Of a stretch of 64,000 nucleotides of DNA, positions 31,501 through 39,962 are shown in pieces (positions within the stretch are counted from its first letter, which is position 1; every line of letters starts with the position of its first letter). This DNA comes from Ancistrus triradiatus. Its lineage: Eukaryota > Chordata > Actinopteri > Siluriformes > Loricariidae. The stretch is taken from contig JAJAGP010000233.1 of the NCBI GenBank assembly GCA_025084515.1, positions 397,501-461,500 on the forward strand. Direction: 5' to 3'. The position numbers were made by a program, and so were the translations under genes. The notes beneath the pieces were generated by a model that did no database searches, was not told the DNA's origin, and worked only from the letters and a program-made list of their open reading frames with translations.

Positions 31501-34102
31501 AGCCCGGAATGCCACGTCAGCGTTTTCAACTCGAGTCATGAAATGTGTTCAGAGTGGTGGTTCTCGTGATGGTTCTGTTGATTTCCATGTTGTCTGTCAA
31601 TCGTCGTCTCGGCCACACCTAGGTGCCGTTTCCCCTGTGGACCTTCTCCCAAACTTCAGCTACTCCTTAACTCTGTGTAAAATAAGTCTGCGGTTATCTA
31701 GCGTACATGTTTTGAGCCATACTGAAAAGGTTCTGCATGTTTTTTAGGATTTTTGAGTCTAACTGACTCCTAGAGCGACTCATATTTTACGTTATTTTAT
31801 TTGAACTATCACTATAAGGCTTGTTCGTTTAGTTAAATTAGTTTCACTCTTACATTGATCATCTACGCCACCCAAGGAGGTCGGGTCCCTTTTTGAGTCT
31901 TGGTCCTCCCAAGGTTTCTTCCTCAATGCGTTTAGGGATTTTCCTCGCCACTGTCGCCCTAGGCTTGCTCAGTTTGGGATTGGGTGTGGATATTAGAAGA
32001 TGATCTCGGAGACAATGCTCCATTATAAAAAGCGCTACAGAAATAAATCTGACTCGACTTGACTTGACGTTGGTCCAGTAGGCTTGGTCCATTTTTCTCT
32101 TTTAGAAAATCAGCATGTTATTTGAGTATCAGAACAAGTTCCATAGATTTGTTATTTTCTCCCTGAATAAGAGTACATCATCGACACAGTCTACAATCAT
32201 TACTGAACAGGTCTGAGAGGTTTTGAAAAGTACAAATAGGCTTCTCGAGACACGTACGTTTGAGTCTGGGATTTAAAATACATCGTCTGTTGGCCTTTAA
32301 GCCGTACTATTAAATACGCAAACCTCTGTAGCTGACCTTAACTACCGGACCTCCAACACGTTCTGATTGCAACATGTGGTTACAGCTGTGAGCGTTACAC
32401 GCCTGGAGCAGCTGCTCTAGTCAGCCCATTTAAAGCACCACAGTGGCCATTTAAAACTCTCACTGAGGTCAGCGGCCGTGGGTGGAAGCGAGGGCTCGAG
32501 TGCGCACTCTGTGAAGCGTAACGTCATACCTCGATGTGTGTTTTCGTGAGCAGCCACGGCCGGTGAGCCAGGATCTTGTTGAGCTCTCCCAGGGCTCGCA
32601 GCTTCTGCGGAGCTCCGGCTAGCCCGTGCAGCCACTTGGGCTCTCCCCCGACCTGCAGGAAGTCGTTGACGTGCAGGTTGACCAAGTAGGAGCACTGGTG
32701 CCTGGCAGCGGCCTGAATAAGCACCGAATAAGGGGAAGAGAGCGGGACATGTTTAGACATGCGACGCCCGAGCTAACGCAGGACAAGCCTCTGGAGCGCG
32801 TCTCACCATTATGCCGATGTAATGCCTGTAGTGACGAGGCAGGGGTCCGTCCATCTGGAGCAGGTAATGCTGCGTCCTCAGGAAGCTCTCCAGATAATCG
32901 GGATGGAAGCCCATCACTAGGGAGATGTTGTCCAGGCGGCCGAGGGCAAAGGCTTCCTCGAATACGGACTGCGTTCTGGTGTCCACTTTGCTGACTTGTA
33001 GGAGCTACGGAAAGAAGGCACTTTTAAAGCTGATGGAAGGTCCGAACAGGTTTAAACAGACACAAATGTAACGTGAACAAGTTGCTCAGAAGCACCCATG
33101 ACACTTATGTTTATGGAGCTGCTATTAAATGCACTGGACTGATGTAAGCGAGGTGTGTGGGGCTGACCTCCTTCTCAGGGATGAATCTACTTGGTCCGTT
33201 TCCGAGTGGCCTGGGGATTCGAACGCCCATGTCCTGCGAAAGAACATCTCATTAGTTGCAAGGCATCAAGACAATCTGCAAAGTCTTCAGGCTACAGCGC
33301 AGCATTTCCTTTGAAATGCTTCCTGATGAGATCGAACACCCTGGAAACGTGTCAGAAGCGAAGAACACATTCTGATGATCTGTTGCAACAACTAATCCTG
33401 GACCTTGGGCATTTTTGAGTGGCTGCCATAACAGGAAAGCGAGATTTCAAAAAGCACCAAATGCAAGACTTTTAAAAACCTATCCAGGATTCAGCAGGAC
33501 TCTTTCACCCAGTGACTCTGCGGTCGTGAGCAAAGGCTAAAGGGTTAAGTCGCATCAGTTATCACCAAGACAAACACCTTCGGGCAATCTGGATATGCCA
33601 CAAAGTGTTAAATTCGAATACGAAATAAATTTCTATACCATCCTCACCGCCCGGCGCTTCTCCGCCAATGACGCGCAGCTCACGAATGAATGACCTGCCG
33701 TTTGCCGAGATGATTTGAGTGTGAATCGACTGATATAACCATGTAATAATACATTAATTATGTCAGATTCATCTGATTAAAGCACGTAAACCAGGTTTGA
33801 ACGGTGAATGAGGAAAATTCGACATCAATGCGGGCACGTAAACAAGCCAGTAGTCCACAAAGAGCTGCACTGCAGTCCCGTTTGTGCAAAACAACCTCCT
33901 GAATACGCTTGAACTTGACTGGCGAGAAACTATTTAAAAATATATTTTAAAAAGTCAACCTGACACGCGCTTGAAATCGTTATATCCTGAGGTTTCTTAC
34001 CTTTTTGCCAAGCCGCTCGCAGTGTGTGCAAATTTTAAACAAGTCTGTCACTGTTAGAGAACTGTTTTTCACCGTCTCGTTATCTGCTGACGCGTTTCTC
34101 AT
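25511..34102 (-). CDS. sesn1: Sestrin 1, complete coding region (short N-terminal form), 10 coding exons
   Basis: Joined complement exons: 34102-34001, 33233-33168, 33004-32807, 32712-32530, 30500-30270, 30141-29994, 27837-27725, 27639-27449, 27369-27225, 25597-25511. Phases match throughout, giving 487 residues plus TGA; vertebrate SESN1 is about 490. Sestrins are cytosolic stress-response proteins that bind GATOR2 and restrain mTORC1 when leucine is low; the N-terminal AhpD-like fold has alkyl-hydroperoxidase activity. Its catalytic trio is present (Cys129, Tyr131, His136, as in SESN2 C125/Y127/H132). So is the leucine pocket known from SESN2, at a constant offset of +7: Thr381, Thr384, Thr393, Arg397, Trp451, Glu458. 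The GATOR2-contact pair DD is at 413-414. Wording such as LLKAEEHSW, GENVPTFRVQ and the AITRYMT end points to SESN1 rather than SESN3, as does the ARMC2 neighbour. No upstream exon for a long N-terminal isoform was found. Confidence 0.96.
25688..27190. repeat. GACTC-rich satellite, ~1.5 kb, units of ~26-28 bp
   Basis: Units vary around GACTCGACTCGGACTCGCAA plus TCTAGA, with a CACTCTATAAAG variant. Multi-unit blocks (AACTCAGAATCACACTTAGA followed by TATTCGACTCCGACTCGCAA) recur near 25970, 26047, 26229, 26335 and 26487, so there is higher-order structure. Stops are frequent in every frame. It fills the last sesn1 intron from ~35 nt past the donor of exon 9. Confidence 0.95.
27225..27369 (-). 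CDS. sesn1: sesn1 coding exon 9
   Basis: Acceptor CCGGCAG, donor GAGAAG|GTGAGC. It encodes residues 411-459 (RYDDYDYGEINELLDCGFKV ... SFWRQFQHSEK). It includes the GATOR2-binding DD pair and Trp451/Glu458 of the leucine lid. A GACTC-rich satellite starts about 35 nt beyond its donor. Confidence 0.96.
27449..27639 (-). CDS. sesn1: sesn1 coding exon 8 (leucine-pocket exon)
   Basis: Acceptor GTTGTCAG, donor ATCAG|GTCAGT. It encodes residues 348-410 (DYSWEDHGYSLVNRLYPDVG ... YNLTYNTMATHQGVDTSMLR ...). It includes Thr381, Thr384, Thr393 and Arg397, the counterparts of SESN2 leucine-contact residues T374, T377, T386 and R390. It leaves in phase 2. Confidence 0.96.
27725..27837 (-). CDS. sesn1: sesn1 coding exon 7
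   Basis: Acceptor TTGTCCAG, donor GTGCAG|GTAACC. It encodes residues 310-347 (GDEECAPSRDVSRRFEDTSY GYQDFSRRGENVPTFRVQ). It needs two bases on entry and leaves in phase 0. Confidence 0.94.
27838..29993 (-). other. sesn1 intron with SINE and retroposon tail
   Basis: It holds a retroposon 3' tail at 28540-28655 (GCTCTGAGACAATGCTCCAC then AATAAAGCTGACTT) and a reverse tRNA-SINE at 29195-29382. The remainder shows nothing recognisable. Confidence 0.6.
29195..29382 (-). repeat. tRNA-derived SINE, reverse orientation
   Basis: Tail CATTTAGCAGACGCCCTTAT first, B-box region GGGATCTGAACCCTGG, then CCACTAGGCTACCACAGG at the promoter end. Confidence 0.85.
29994..30141 (-). CDS. sesn1: sesn1 coding exon 6 (acidic coiled linker)
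   Basis: Acceptor TTTTGAAG, donor GCGG|GTAAGA. It encodes residues 261-309 (DTEESGEVEVLMERMKQLQE CRDDEEASQEEMATRFE ...), the charged helical linker between the two sestrin domains. It leaves in phase 1. The acceptor is only weakly pyrimidine-rich but keeps the frame. Confidence 0.92.
30270..30500 (-). CDS. sesn1: sesn1 coding exon 5
   Basis: Acceptor TTGGGCAG, donor CAGCAG|GTGAGA. It encodes residues 184-260 (NLLKAEEHSWTLAELIHAVV LLTHYHSLASFTFGCGI ...). A long minus-strand ORF runs through this exon, the next intron and exon 6 because that short intron happens to be open; the splice sites and homology separate them. Confidence 0.95.
30582..31002. mobile_element. MITE related to 117-520
   Basis: The ends CCCAAAGTTTGGGGACACCC and GGGTGTCCAAAAACTTTTGT are inverted and match the family at 117-520. 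It lies in the sesn1 intron between exons 4 and 5. Confidence 0.65.
31860..32075 (+). repeat. Retroposon 3' end, forward copy
   Basis: It contains GGTCCTCCCAAGGTTTCTTC, the CGCCACTGTCGCCCTAGGCT block and the tail AAAAAGCGCTACAGAAATAA ATCTGACTCGACTTGACTT. It is one of about eight copies in the window. Confidence 0.75.
32530..32712 (-). CDS. sesn1: sesn1 coding exon 4 (peroxidase-site exon)
   Basis: Acceptor TTATTCAG, donor ATCGAG|GTATGA. It encodes residues 123-183 (AAARHQCSYLVNLHVNDFLQ ... ELNKILAHRPWLL ...). It carries the sestrin catalytic Cys129, Tyr131 and His136. Phase 0 at both ends. Confidence 0.96.
32807..33004 (-). CDS. sesn1: sesn1 coding exon 3
   Basis: Acceptor TCCGTAG, donor ATAATG|GTGAGA. 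It encodes residues 57-122 (LLQVSKVDTRTQSVFEEAFA ... LDNISLVMGFHPDYLESFL ... YRHYIGIM), the start of the AhpD-like N-terminal domain. Phase 0 at both ends. Confidence 0.95.
33168..33233 (-). CDS. sesn1: sesn1 coding exon 2
   Basis: A 66-nt exon with acceptor TTTCGCAG and donor GAGAAGGAG|GTCAGC. It encodes residues 35-56 (DMGVRIPRPLGNGPSRFIPE KE), the invariant sestrin RIPRPL...GPSRFIPEKE motif. Phase 0 at both ends. Confidence 0.95.
34001..34102 (-). CDS. sesn1: sesn1 first coding exon
   Basis: The ATG is at 34102-34100 and the donor is AAAAAG|GTAAGA. It encodes MRNASADNETVKNSSLTVTD and then a Cys-containing tail (KICTHCERLGKK), 34 residues. It has the size and Cys-x2-Cys character of the short SESN1 N-terminus. 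It leaves in phase 0, directly before the conserved GVRIPRPLG segment. I chose this start because the 5' leader upstream holds in-frame stops. Confidence 0.88.
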
Positions 34103-34271
34103 GTTGCTTACAAAGTCCCCCGTTAAAGAAGACGTCCTCGTCTCTTCCCGAAATGAGTCCCAAAACTTGTTTTAGCTCCGTCTTTTTGTTCCTTGAGGCA
34201 TTGGCTCGGTTCACCGGCCAGCTCTCGGAGCTCCGAGATGAATCACAAACGGCTCGTTGGCCCTCCCGTGG

Positions 34272-34367
34272 TATATAAGAGCAGCTGAGGTTTGACAGAC
34301 AGGCCGATTAGCCAATGGCGTTGCACAAACAACATCCACGGTCCAATCCCTGCTTGACATGGGCGGG
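34272..34367 (-). promoter_or_regulatory. sesn1: Proximal promoter of sesn1 (TATA, two CCAAT boxes, GC box)
   Basis: Reading upstream from the sesn1 start codon: TATATA at 34272-34277, CCAAT at 34312-34316 and 34343-34347 (inverted relative to the gene), and GGGCGGG at 34361-34367. This order and spacing suit a minus-strand TSS near 34240 and a 5' leader of about 140 nt. An AAACTTGTTT sequence at 34163-34172 fits one p53 half-site. SESN1 is a known p53 target, but a lone half-site is weak evidence. Confidence 0.55.
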
Positions 34368-34524
34368 ACACGACGAGCGAGCCGTCCAGAGTCTCTCTCA
34401 AGCTTCATATCGAACGTCGTCAATCTTTTGTGGACACGAACTTTAATTAGATCCATTTTTCGAGTATTTGTCAACTGTTCGTTCATTAATCTGGTCTACA
34501 AAGTTCCACTACGAGCCTCTCCAT

Positions 34525-34727
34525 GCCAAAAACAGCCTGTGCTGTGTTTTGGATGCTTGTATGCTGGTCAATTCAGAAGACCAAACGAGTTCTGCGTTGG
34601 TCCAAGTGGGTTTATGCTGGTTTGTGCTCGTAAAACTGAATGGTCTTGCTGGTAAAGCTGGTTGACCAGCATAAAAGTGTCCAAAACACAACATATGCTG
34701 GCCTTTGCTGTTTTTTTCAACAGGGCT
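34525..34727. mobile_element. Short inverted-repeat MITE rich in GCTGGT
   Basis: The left arm (CTGTGTTTTGGATGCTTGTA TGCTGGTCAA) mirrors the right arm (TTGACCAGCATAAAAGTGTC CAAAACACAAC). It ends TTTTTTTCAACAGGGC. A related copy is at 46310-46475. It lies about 200 bp upstream of the sesn1 promoter. Confidence 0.7.
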
Positions 34728-37356
34728 GATAGTCAACCCCCTCCCACCCCCTTGTTATCCAGTGGTTGTGCAAAACAAAACTTTATCTGCAGAAGCGGTT
34801 ATGATAAAGCGGCTCGATGTTCCTGCGAGGACCAAGGCAGCCCTTGTGGCATCGGTTCAGAAAGTGTGGCGAGGTCTTTAAAATCAGTGCACACTTTAGT
34901 ATCAGGAAGGGTATTAACCTGCCCGAGGAACTGTAAATAAGGCAGCGCAATGCTCAGCGACATGATGTCATACCTGCAACCCAACAGAAAAACAAGCCAA
35001 GATCAATTCCTGCCTTCCGCTTTATGGCTGCCAGTCCAGTCCAAGATAAGGTGATTGATTCTTTTGGACTGCTGATTGATTGTTTTCTGGAAAGAAATCT
35101 CACCAGGGGGCTGATTTCTTTGAACGTGCCTACTGTCCTTTCATCTCTTCTGAAGAATGGACTTTCTCCTGATGTCTTCCTCTTTAAGCTGAAATTATTT
35201 CTTATCTGTAGGCTACTATACAAACACTGATTTTTTTAAGTTACATTATATAGAGATGTGGTGGGATATATGTCGGGTTGCCAACTTGACAAATCCCCAA
35301 TCGTTTTTAGACTACTTTTGAAGGACTATATATTTAACAATGGTTTTGTCCAATGTAATTTTTAAGTTTTGCTTAGTCATAGTATGTAGCTTTATAGCAT
35401 ACACTCACCCGTGTGTCATTAAACATCATATAAATAACTCTGGAATGGTTAAAACATTACATATCAGTACATATCAGTCTCATCTCCATGGCTAAAACGT
35501 GACAATACAGGAACGCATGTGTCATGTTCAATCAAGCATGATCATGGATGGATATTACGAAAGAGGTACGGTCCACAGTGGGCATGCTCACACCATAGAA
35601 TACCACCGGCCCACGAGGCAAAGACTGGACGAAGCAAGGCACTCGCTGGCTATGGTCCTCATCCCTTGGCGACAGCTAGGCATATCCAAATTGTGGACTA
35701 ATGGGGGCAAAATCAGTCTACTATGACTATTGATTAAAATATTTTAACAAGATGAAACAAACTAGGTTTGGCAGCACCATCTCAGTCAGGCTCTACAGTT
35801 TGAGTTTTGATCTGACATGTTGTGACATAACCAACTCTTCTCCCTAATGTACAAACACATCTTCTTAAATTTGATATATAAATACTTGGGCATCACAAAA
35901 CTAGCAAACCCACCCAACGCTAAACTGCACAGTAAGTGGCGTGAGTTTCAGACGATAGGCAATCCGAACGATGAAGAGTCGCTATTCAGCATGTTCATTG
36001 TGCCTGTGGGCTTCCCTCCCCAGTCCGCTTCGAGGATAAAGTGGGGGTGTAAACACGCTGGACTGGAGTCAGCACTCTGTAAAGTGGGGTGGAGGAGGGA
36101 AACGAGCGTCGCTGAGCCCTGTGGCTCAGCAAACGCTGAGGAGATACCAGTCAGTGTTTGCCTAAACCAGCCATTTCCAACCTCAGGGCTGTTCCTTACT
36201 TTTTAGTAAAAAAGAGCAAAAGCAAAACAAAATGACTGTGTGGACTAACTAGTTCATCGTGGAACATTAGGTTTACACAGGTCATACGATGAAGGTTTCT
36301 TATATGGATCCTAAAATGGATCCCAAATGAATGGGAAACAAACAGGATTAAGGAGATTGCACTGTAACTGTATGGAGATGTAATCAGATCCCTCAGTTAT
36401 TCCCAGAGACTACCCATTTCCTAAGATTCATACTTTAAAACAAAATATCGTATTCACCCCTGTTTTATTAGTAATATGCAACCTTTCACGCAACCAAGGT
36501 TTGCACTAGCGAAAGTGCATGTTAGTCTAAGAAGTAATCCAAGCATGCGTCTTTGTCTTCTTGACAGTTTTACAGATACCCAAGCAGCACAGTTTGCAGA
36601 GGTGGATCTCGGCATAAACGCATCTCCTAGCCCTGTTTTCTTTCTTATGCTGAACGAGCAGTCGCGTTAAAACCACAGGCTTTTGGATGTTCAACAAGTG
36701 GCAGAAAAAGTTGCCTGACGCAGCCCTGCTCTGAACCAGTTACAACCTGACCTATGGCAGAGCCGGGGGAAGACAGAGGGAGAGAGTGAGAAAAAACAGC
36801 AAAGCCACAATGACATAAGCCTAGCAACAGGAGTCAGCCAATCAGAGGCCAGAACAACAGTTTCAGGGTCCAATCTCTTTTTTTCACCGCTCACTCCCCC
36901 ACTCGAGTTCCTCTGACAGGAAAAAGTCAAACTCCAGTTTGCAGTTGTATGCACAGTCTTTGTGAAGGAGCAACAGGCTTTTTTTTTTATGAGCAAATGC
37001 ACCAGGTGTTTATTGAAGACTTTTTTATTGTGTGCTGTGGGACTGCTGAAGCACTGGTGAACTTTGGACTATAAAGTGAAACAATGCCAAGAATAAAAAA
37101 AGAGGAAGAGAGAAACGTCCTTCCAGTCGCCCACGCCAACTGTTTTGCCTTTCTGCATATTGCTGGCCGTGCAATTTAGCTATTTTTGTGAGACTTTTGG
37201 AAGTAAAAGAGAAAAAGCACAGAACACCACCCTTTAAAAAAGCCACTCCGATTGCCTGTTTTTTCTCCTCAACCTCTTATCTTTCCGCACTAGTTCAAAG
37301 TGCAAGAATAGGCAATTCATAGACTACCACCCCATTGTTTGTCTTTCACACACTCT

Positions 37357-37391
<35 letters not shown>

Positions 37392-37600
37392 TCTTGCTGG
37401 TTGCAGCTACAAGATAAATGTGAAGCAGACCACTTTCAAGTGTAATGTCTCATTAGTGGTTAGAGGTTTCACAATCAAGTATGGAGAATCAGTTTACCTT
37501 TTACTGGCAAATTTTGTGCTTTGCTTCATTTATACTTGCATGGTTTATGGCTCATCAGAAATACTTCTACTATTTTGGGATTGGCCGTAGATAATCTATA
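34728..37600. other. Upstream of sesn1, no recognised gene
   Basis: It contains (CA)n at 37360-37390 and short ORFs only. No long-isoform sesn1 exon could be recognised. Confidence 0.5.
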
Positions 37601-37695
37601 AATTGATAATCTAAAAGATAATCTACAATTGTACAGTTGCTTTGAGACATTGCTCCATTGTAAAAAGCGCTATAGAAATAAATCTGACTTGACAT
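37600..37695 (+). repeat. Retroposon 3' tail
   Basis: It reads TTGCTTTGAGACATTGCTCC, then AAAAGCGCTATAGAAATAAA TCTGACTTGACATGACTT: the 3' end only of the family at 31860-32075. Confidence 0.7.
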
Positions 37696-37744
37696 GACTT
37701 CTGAGAAGCAGCTAAAACAAACTTTGAATAGCCTTAAGTGTTCA

Positions 37745-38100
37745 TGAGGAATGATTATTACAATTGAATGATTTTAAGCAAAGTCTTGGTCCACCATTGG
37801 ATTTGTTGTTTTAGATATGGTATAATGACAGTATATAACACTGTTGACGATCGAACCCAAAAATTTGGGTTCAAACTTGGATTCATCACTCTGTAATCCT
37901 CTTTTCCACCGATCTTCATTCCAGTCTTTGTGAGCTTTAGCATATCTTAGCCTTTTCCCACTGTTCCCCTTCCAAAAACACCATTCCTGATAAAGCTTCT
38001 TCGGAGTGGAAGGTCAACTTGGCATCCCGATGAACTGCAAGATGCTTTTATTGCTTAAGTGAAGGGGAGACCATACTAAATACTTGCCACTGTAGCTTAT
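37745..38100 (-). mobile_element. Tc1-like transposase remnant
   Basis: The end AGTCTTGGTCCACCATTGGA matches the GTCTTAGGCCACC family (6566, 51165, 61465). The reverse strand of 37870-38000 parallels the transposase piece at 6780-6930. Confidence 0.65.
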
Positions 38101-38280
38101 AAAAGCTATAGACGCTGATTTTAACGACTAAGAGTTACTTTGTTGGTGTCTAATTTATTCAAACCACTCAGTATAGTAATTTGCATTTATACAAAATGTG
38201 ATGTTCTATTAATCCCACGTAGAAATCCCAAATCCATCAGTTATTGTAATGCTTAAAATCATTAAAAGTCAAATTTATTT

Positions 38281-38430
38281 CCATAGCGCATGTATGATAT
38301 TCTATTATCTAAGCCCTAATCCAAACTGAGCAAGCCTAGGGTGACAGTGGCAAGGAAAAATCCCCTAAATGTTATAATGAAGAAACTTTGGGAGAACCAA
38401 ACCTCCTTGGCTTAGATGACGTACTGTATG
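38281..38430 (-). repeat. Retroposon 3' segment, reverse copy
   Basis: It holds TGAGCAAGCCTAGGGTGACA GTGGCAAGGAAAAATCCCC, as at 1030-1180. It immediately precedes a Tc1-like element. Confidence 0.65.
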
Positions 38431-38559
38431 TAAGAATTAGTTACCCATTTAATAAGTTTTATAGTAAAACACAGAAGCTAAGTAAATATTAACTGAAAAC
38501 ATATTTAAATATAATCATTAAAATAAAGTATAACAATATGTAGACTAATATTTCCGAGT

Positions 38560-39480
38560 ACATAGTATAATATTCCATTGGACCACCTTTAGCTCTAATT
38601 ATGGCACACGTTCGCTGTTTCATCATTTCCACAAGCTTCTGCAATGTCACAACATTGATTTCTGTCCAGAGTTGCAGTAATTTCCCCCAAGATCTTGTAT
38701 TGATGATGGGAGATTTGTTCCACTGTGCAAAGTCTCCTCCAGCACATCCCAAAGATTCTCAGTGGGGTTCCGCTCTGGACTCTGTGGTGGCCAATCCATG
38801 TGTGAAAATGATGTCTCATGCTCCCTGAATCACTCTGTCATAATTTGAGCCCGATGAATCCTGGCATTGTCATCTTGAAATATGCCCATGCCATCAGGGA
38901 AGAAAAAATCCATTGATGGAATAACCTGGTCTTTCAGTATACTCAGGTAGTCAGCTGACCTCATTCTTTGGGCACATAACATTGCTGAACCTAGACCTGA
39001 CCGACTGCAGCAACCCCAGATCATAGGCCCGGCCCCACAGGCTTGTACGGTAGGCACTAGGCATAATGGGTACATCACATCAGTCATGTCTATGATTATC
39101 CTGATGCGCCCATCACTCTGGAACAGGGTAAATCTGGACTCATCAGACCACATGACCTTCTTCCATTGCTCCAGAGTCCAATCTTTATGCTCCCTAGCAA
39201 ACTGAAGCTGTTTCTGCCGGTTAGCCTCACTGACAAGTAGTTTTCTTAAGGGTACATGTGTGTGTGGAAATGGTCTTACTTTCACTATTAAACATATCCC
39301 TGAGTTCTACTATTGTTTTTCTACGATTTGATTTCACCAAACGTGAACGTCGCCGGTCACGATCATTCAAGATTTCTTTCCGACCCCATTTCTTCCTCGA
39401 AGACGATGTTTCCCCACTGTCCTTCCACTTTATAATAATGCCTTGGACAGTTCTTATTCTTTATTTCTGAATAAATGTTT
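38560..39480 (-). mobile_element. Tc1/mariner-type element with fragmented transposase
   Basis: Minus-strand 39285-38830 encodes ANRQKQLQFAREHKDWT, WKKVMWSDESRFTLFQSDGR (first catalytic Asp), then DNARIHRAQ (second). Downstream, after a stop and frame change, WPPQSPDLNPIENLWDVLEE lies near 38800-38700. The N-terminal part near 39430-39290 is broken by stops. It is a different lineage from the NDPKHT-type elements elsewhere in the window. Confidence 0.82.
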
Positions 39481-39808
39481 AGATGGTCTCATTTCTTGTC
39501 TTGTGAGCTCCTATTGTTCTGGTGTCATTGTGCTAACGTTACGAATCAGCCGCCTCCACTGCATTCAGAGCTTACAGCTTTTATTGATACATAGCCCTAC
39601 CTATAATTATCCAGGAATTGTAACAGGCCTAATAAAATGCATTGTCAGTCTGCCTGGATTTCGAAGCTGGCGTTGGTAATTGCGTTCGCCACTGTGGCTT
39701 GTGTAAACCTGACATGTTGTTTAGGTACAAACAATTACGAGGCATTAAACCTACCTAGATAATTACTCGTTATAAACCATCGAAACACTATTTCTTTTCG
39801 GATTTAGG

Positions 39809-39822
39809 GTCGTCATGGCAAC
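39809..39822 (+). promoter_or_regulatory. Perfect RFX X-box motif
   Basis: GTCGTCATGGCAAC fits the X-box consensus RYYNYY-AT-RRNRAC at every position and on both strands. RFX factors use such sites about 100 bp upstream of ciliary gene starts. It lies 85-100 bp before a plausible first exon on the + strand. Confidence 0.5.
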
Positions 39823-39907
39823 TACGCTAAGAACCGACAACAGAATATCGTTTAAAAAGGGGAAAAAAAGACGGAAAAACGTCTTAGTGGTGGCACGGAG
39901 ATGACAA

Positions 39908-39962
39908 ATGGCTTCAGCAGCACAAGGCAAAAACATTCCATTGTCCAACACTTTCATTCTGG
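39908..39962 (+). CDS. Possible first coding exon of an unrecognised gene
   Basis: ATG at 39908 (MASAAQGKNIPLSNTFIL) runs to a good donor, CTGG|GTAAGC, leaving in phase 1. An overlapping ATG at 39901 would use another frame and the same donor. The upstream ~100 bp carries a perfect X-box. I do not recognise the peptide and found no following exon. In human the gene head-to-head with SESN1 is CEP57L1, so that is one candidate, but the peptide does not let me confirm it. Confidence 0.3.

Noticed and set aside
34272..34277. Plus-strand promoter from TATATAAG
   Set aside because: The hexamer reads slightly better on +, but the CCAAT and GC boxes lie on the side that suits minus-strand sesn1, and no + strand exon follows.
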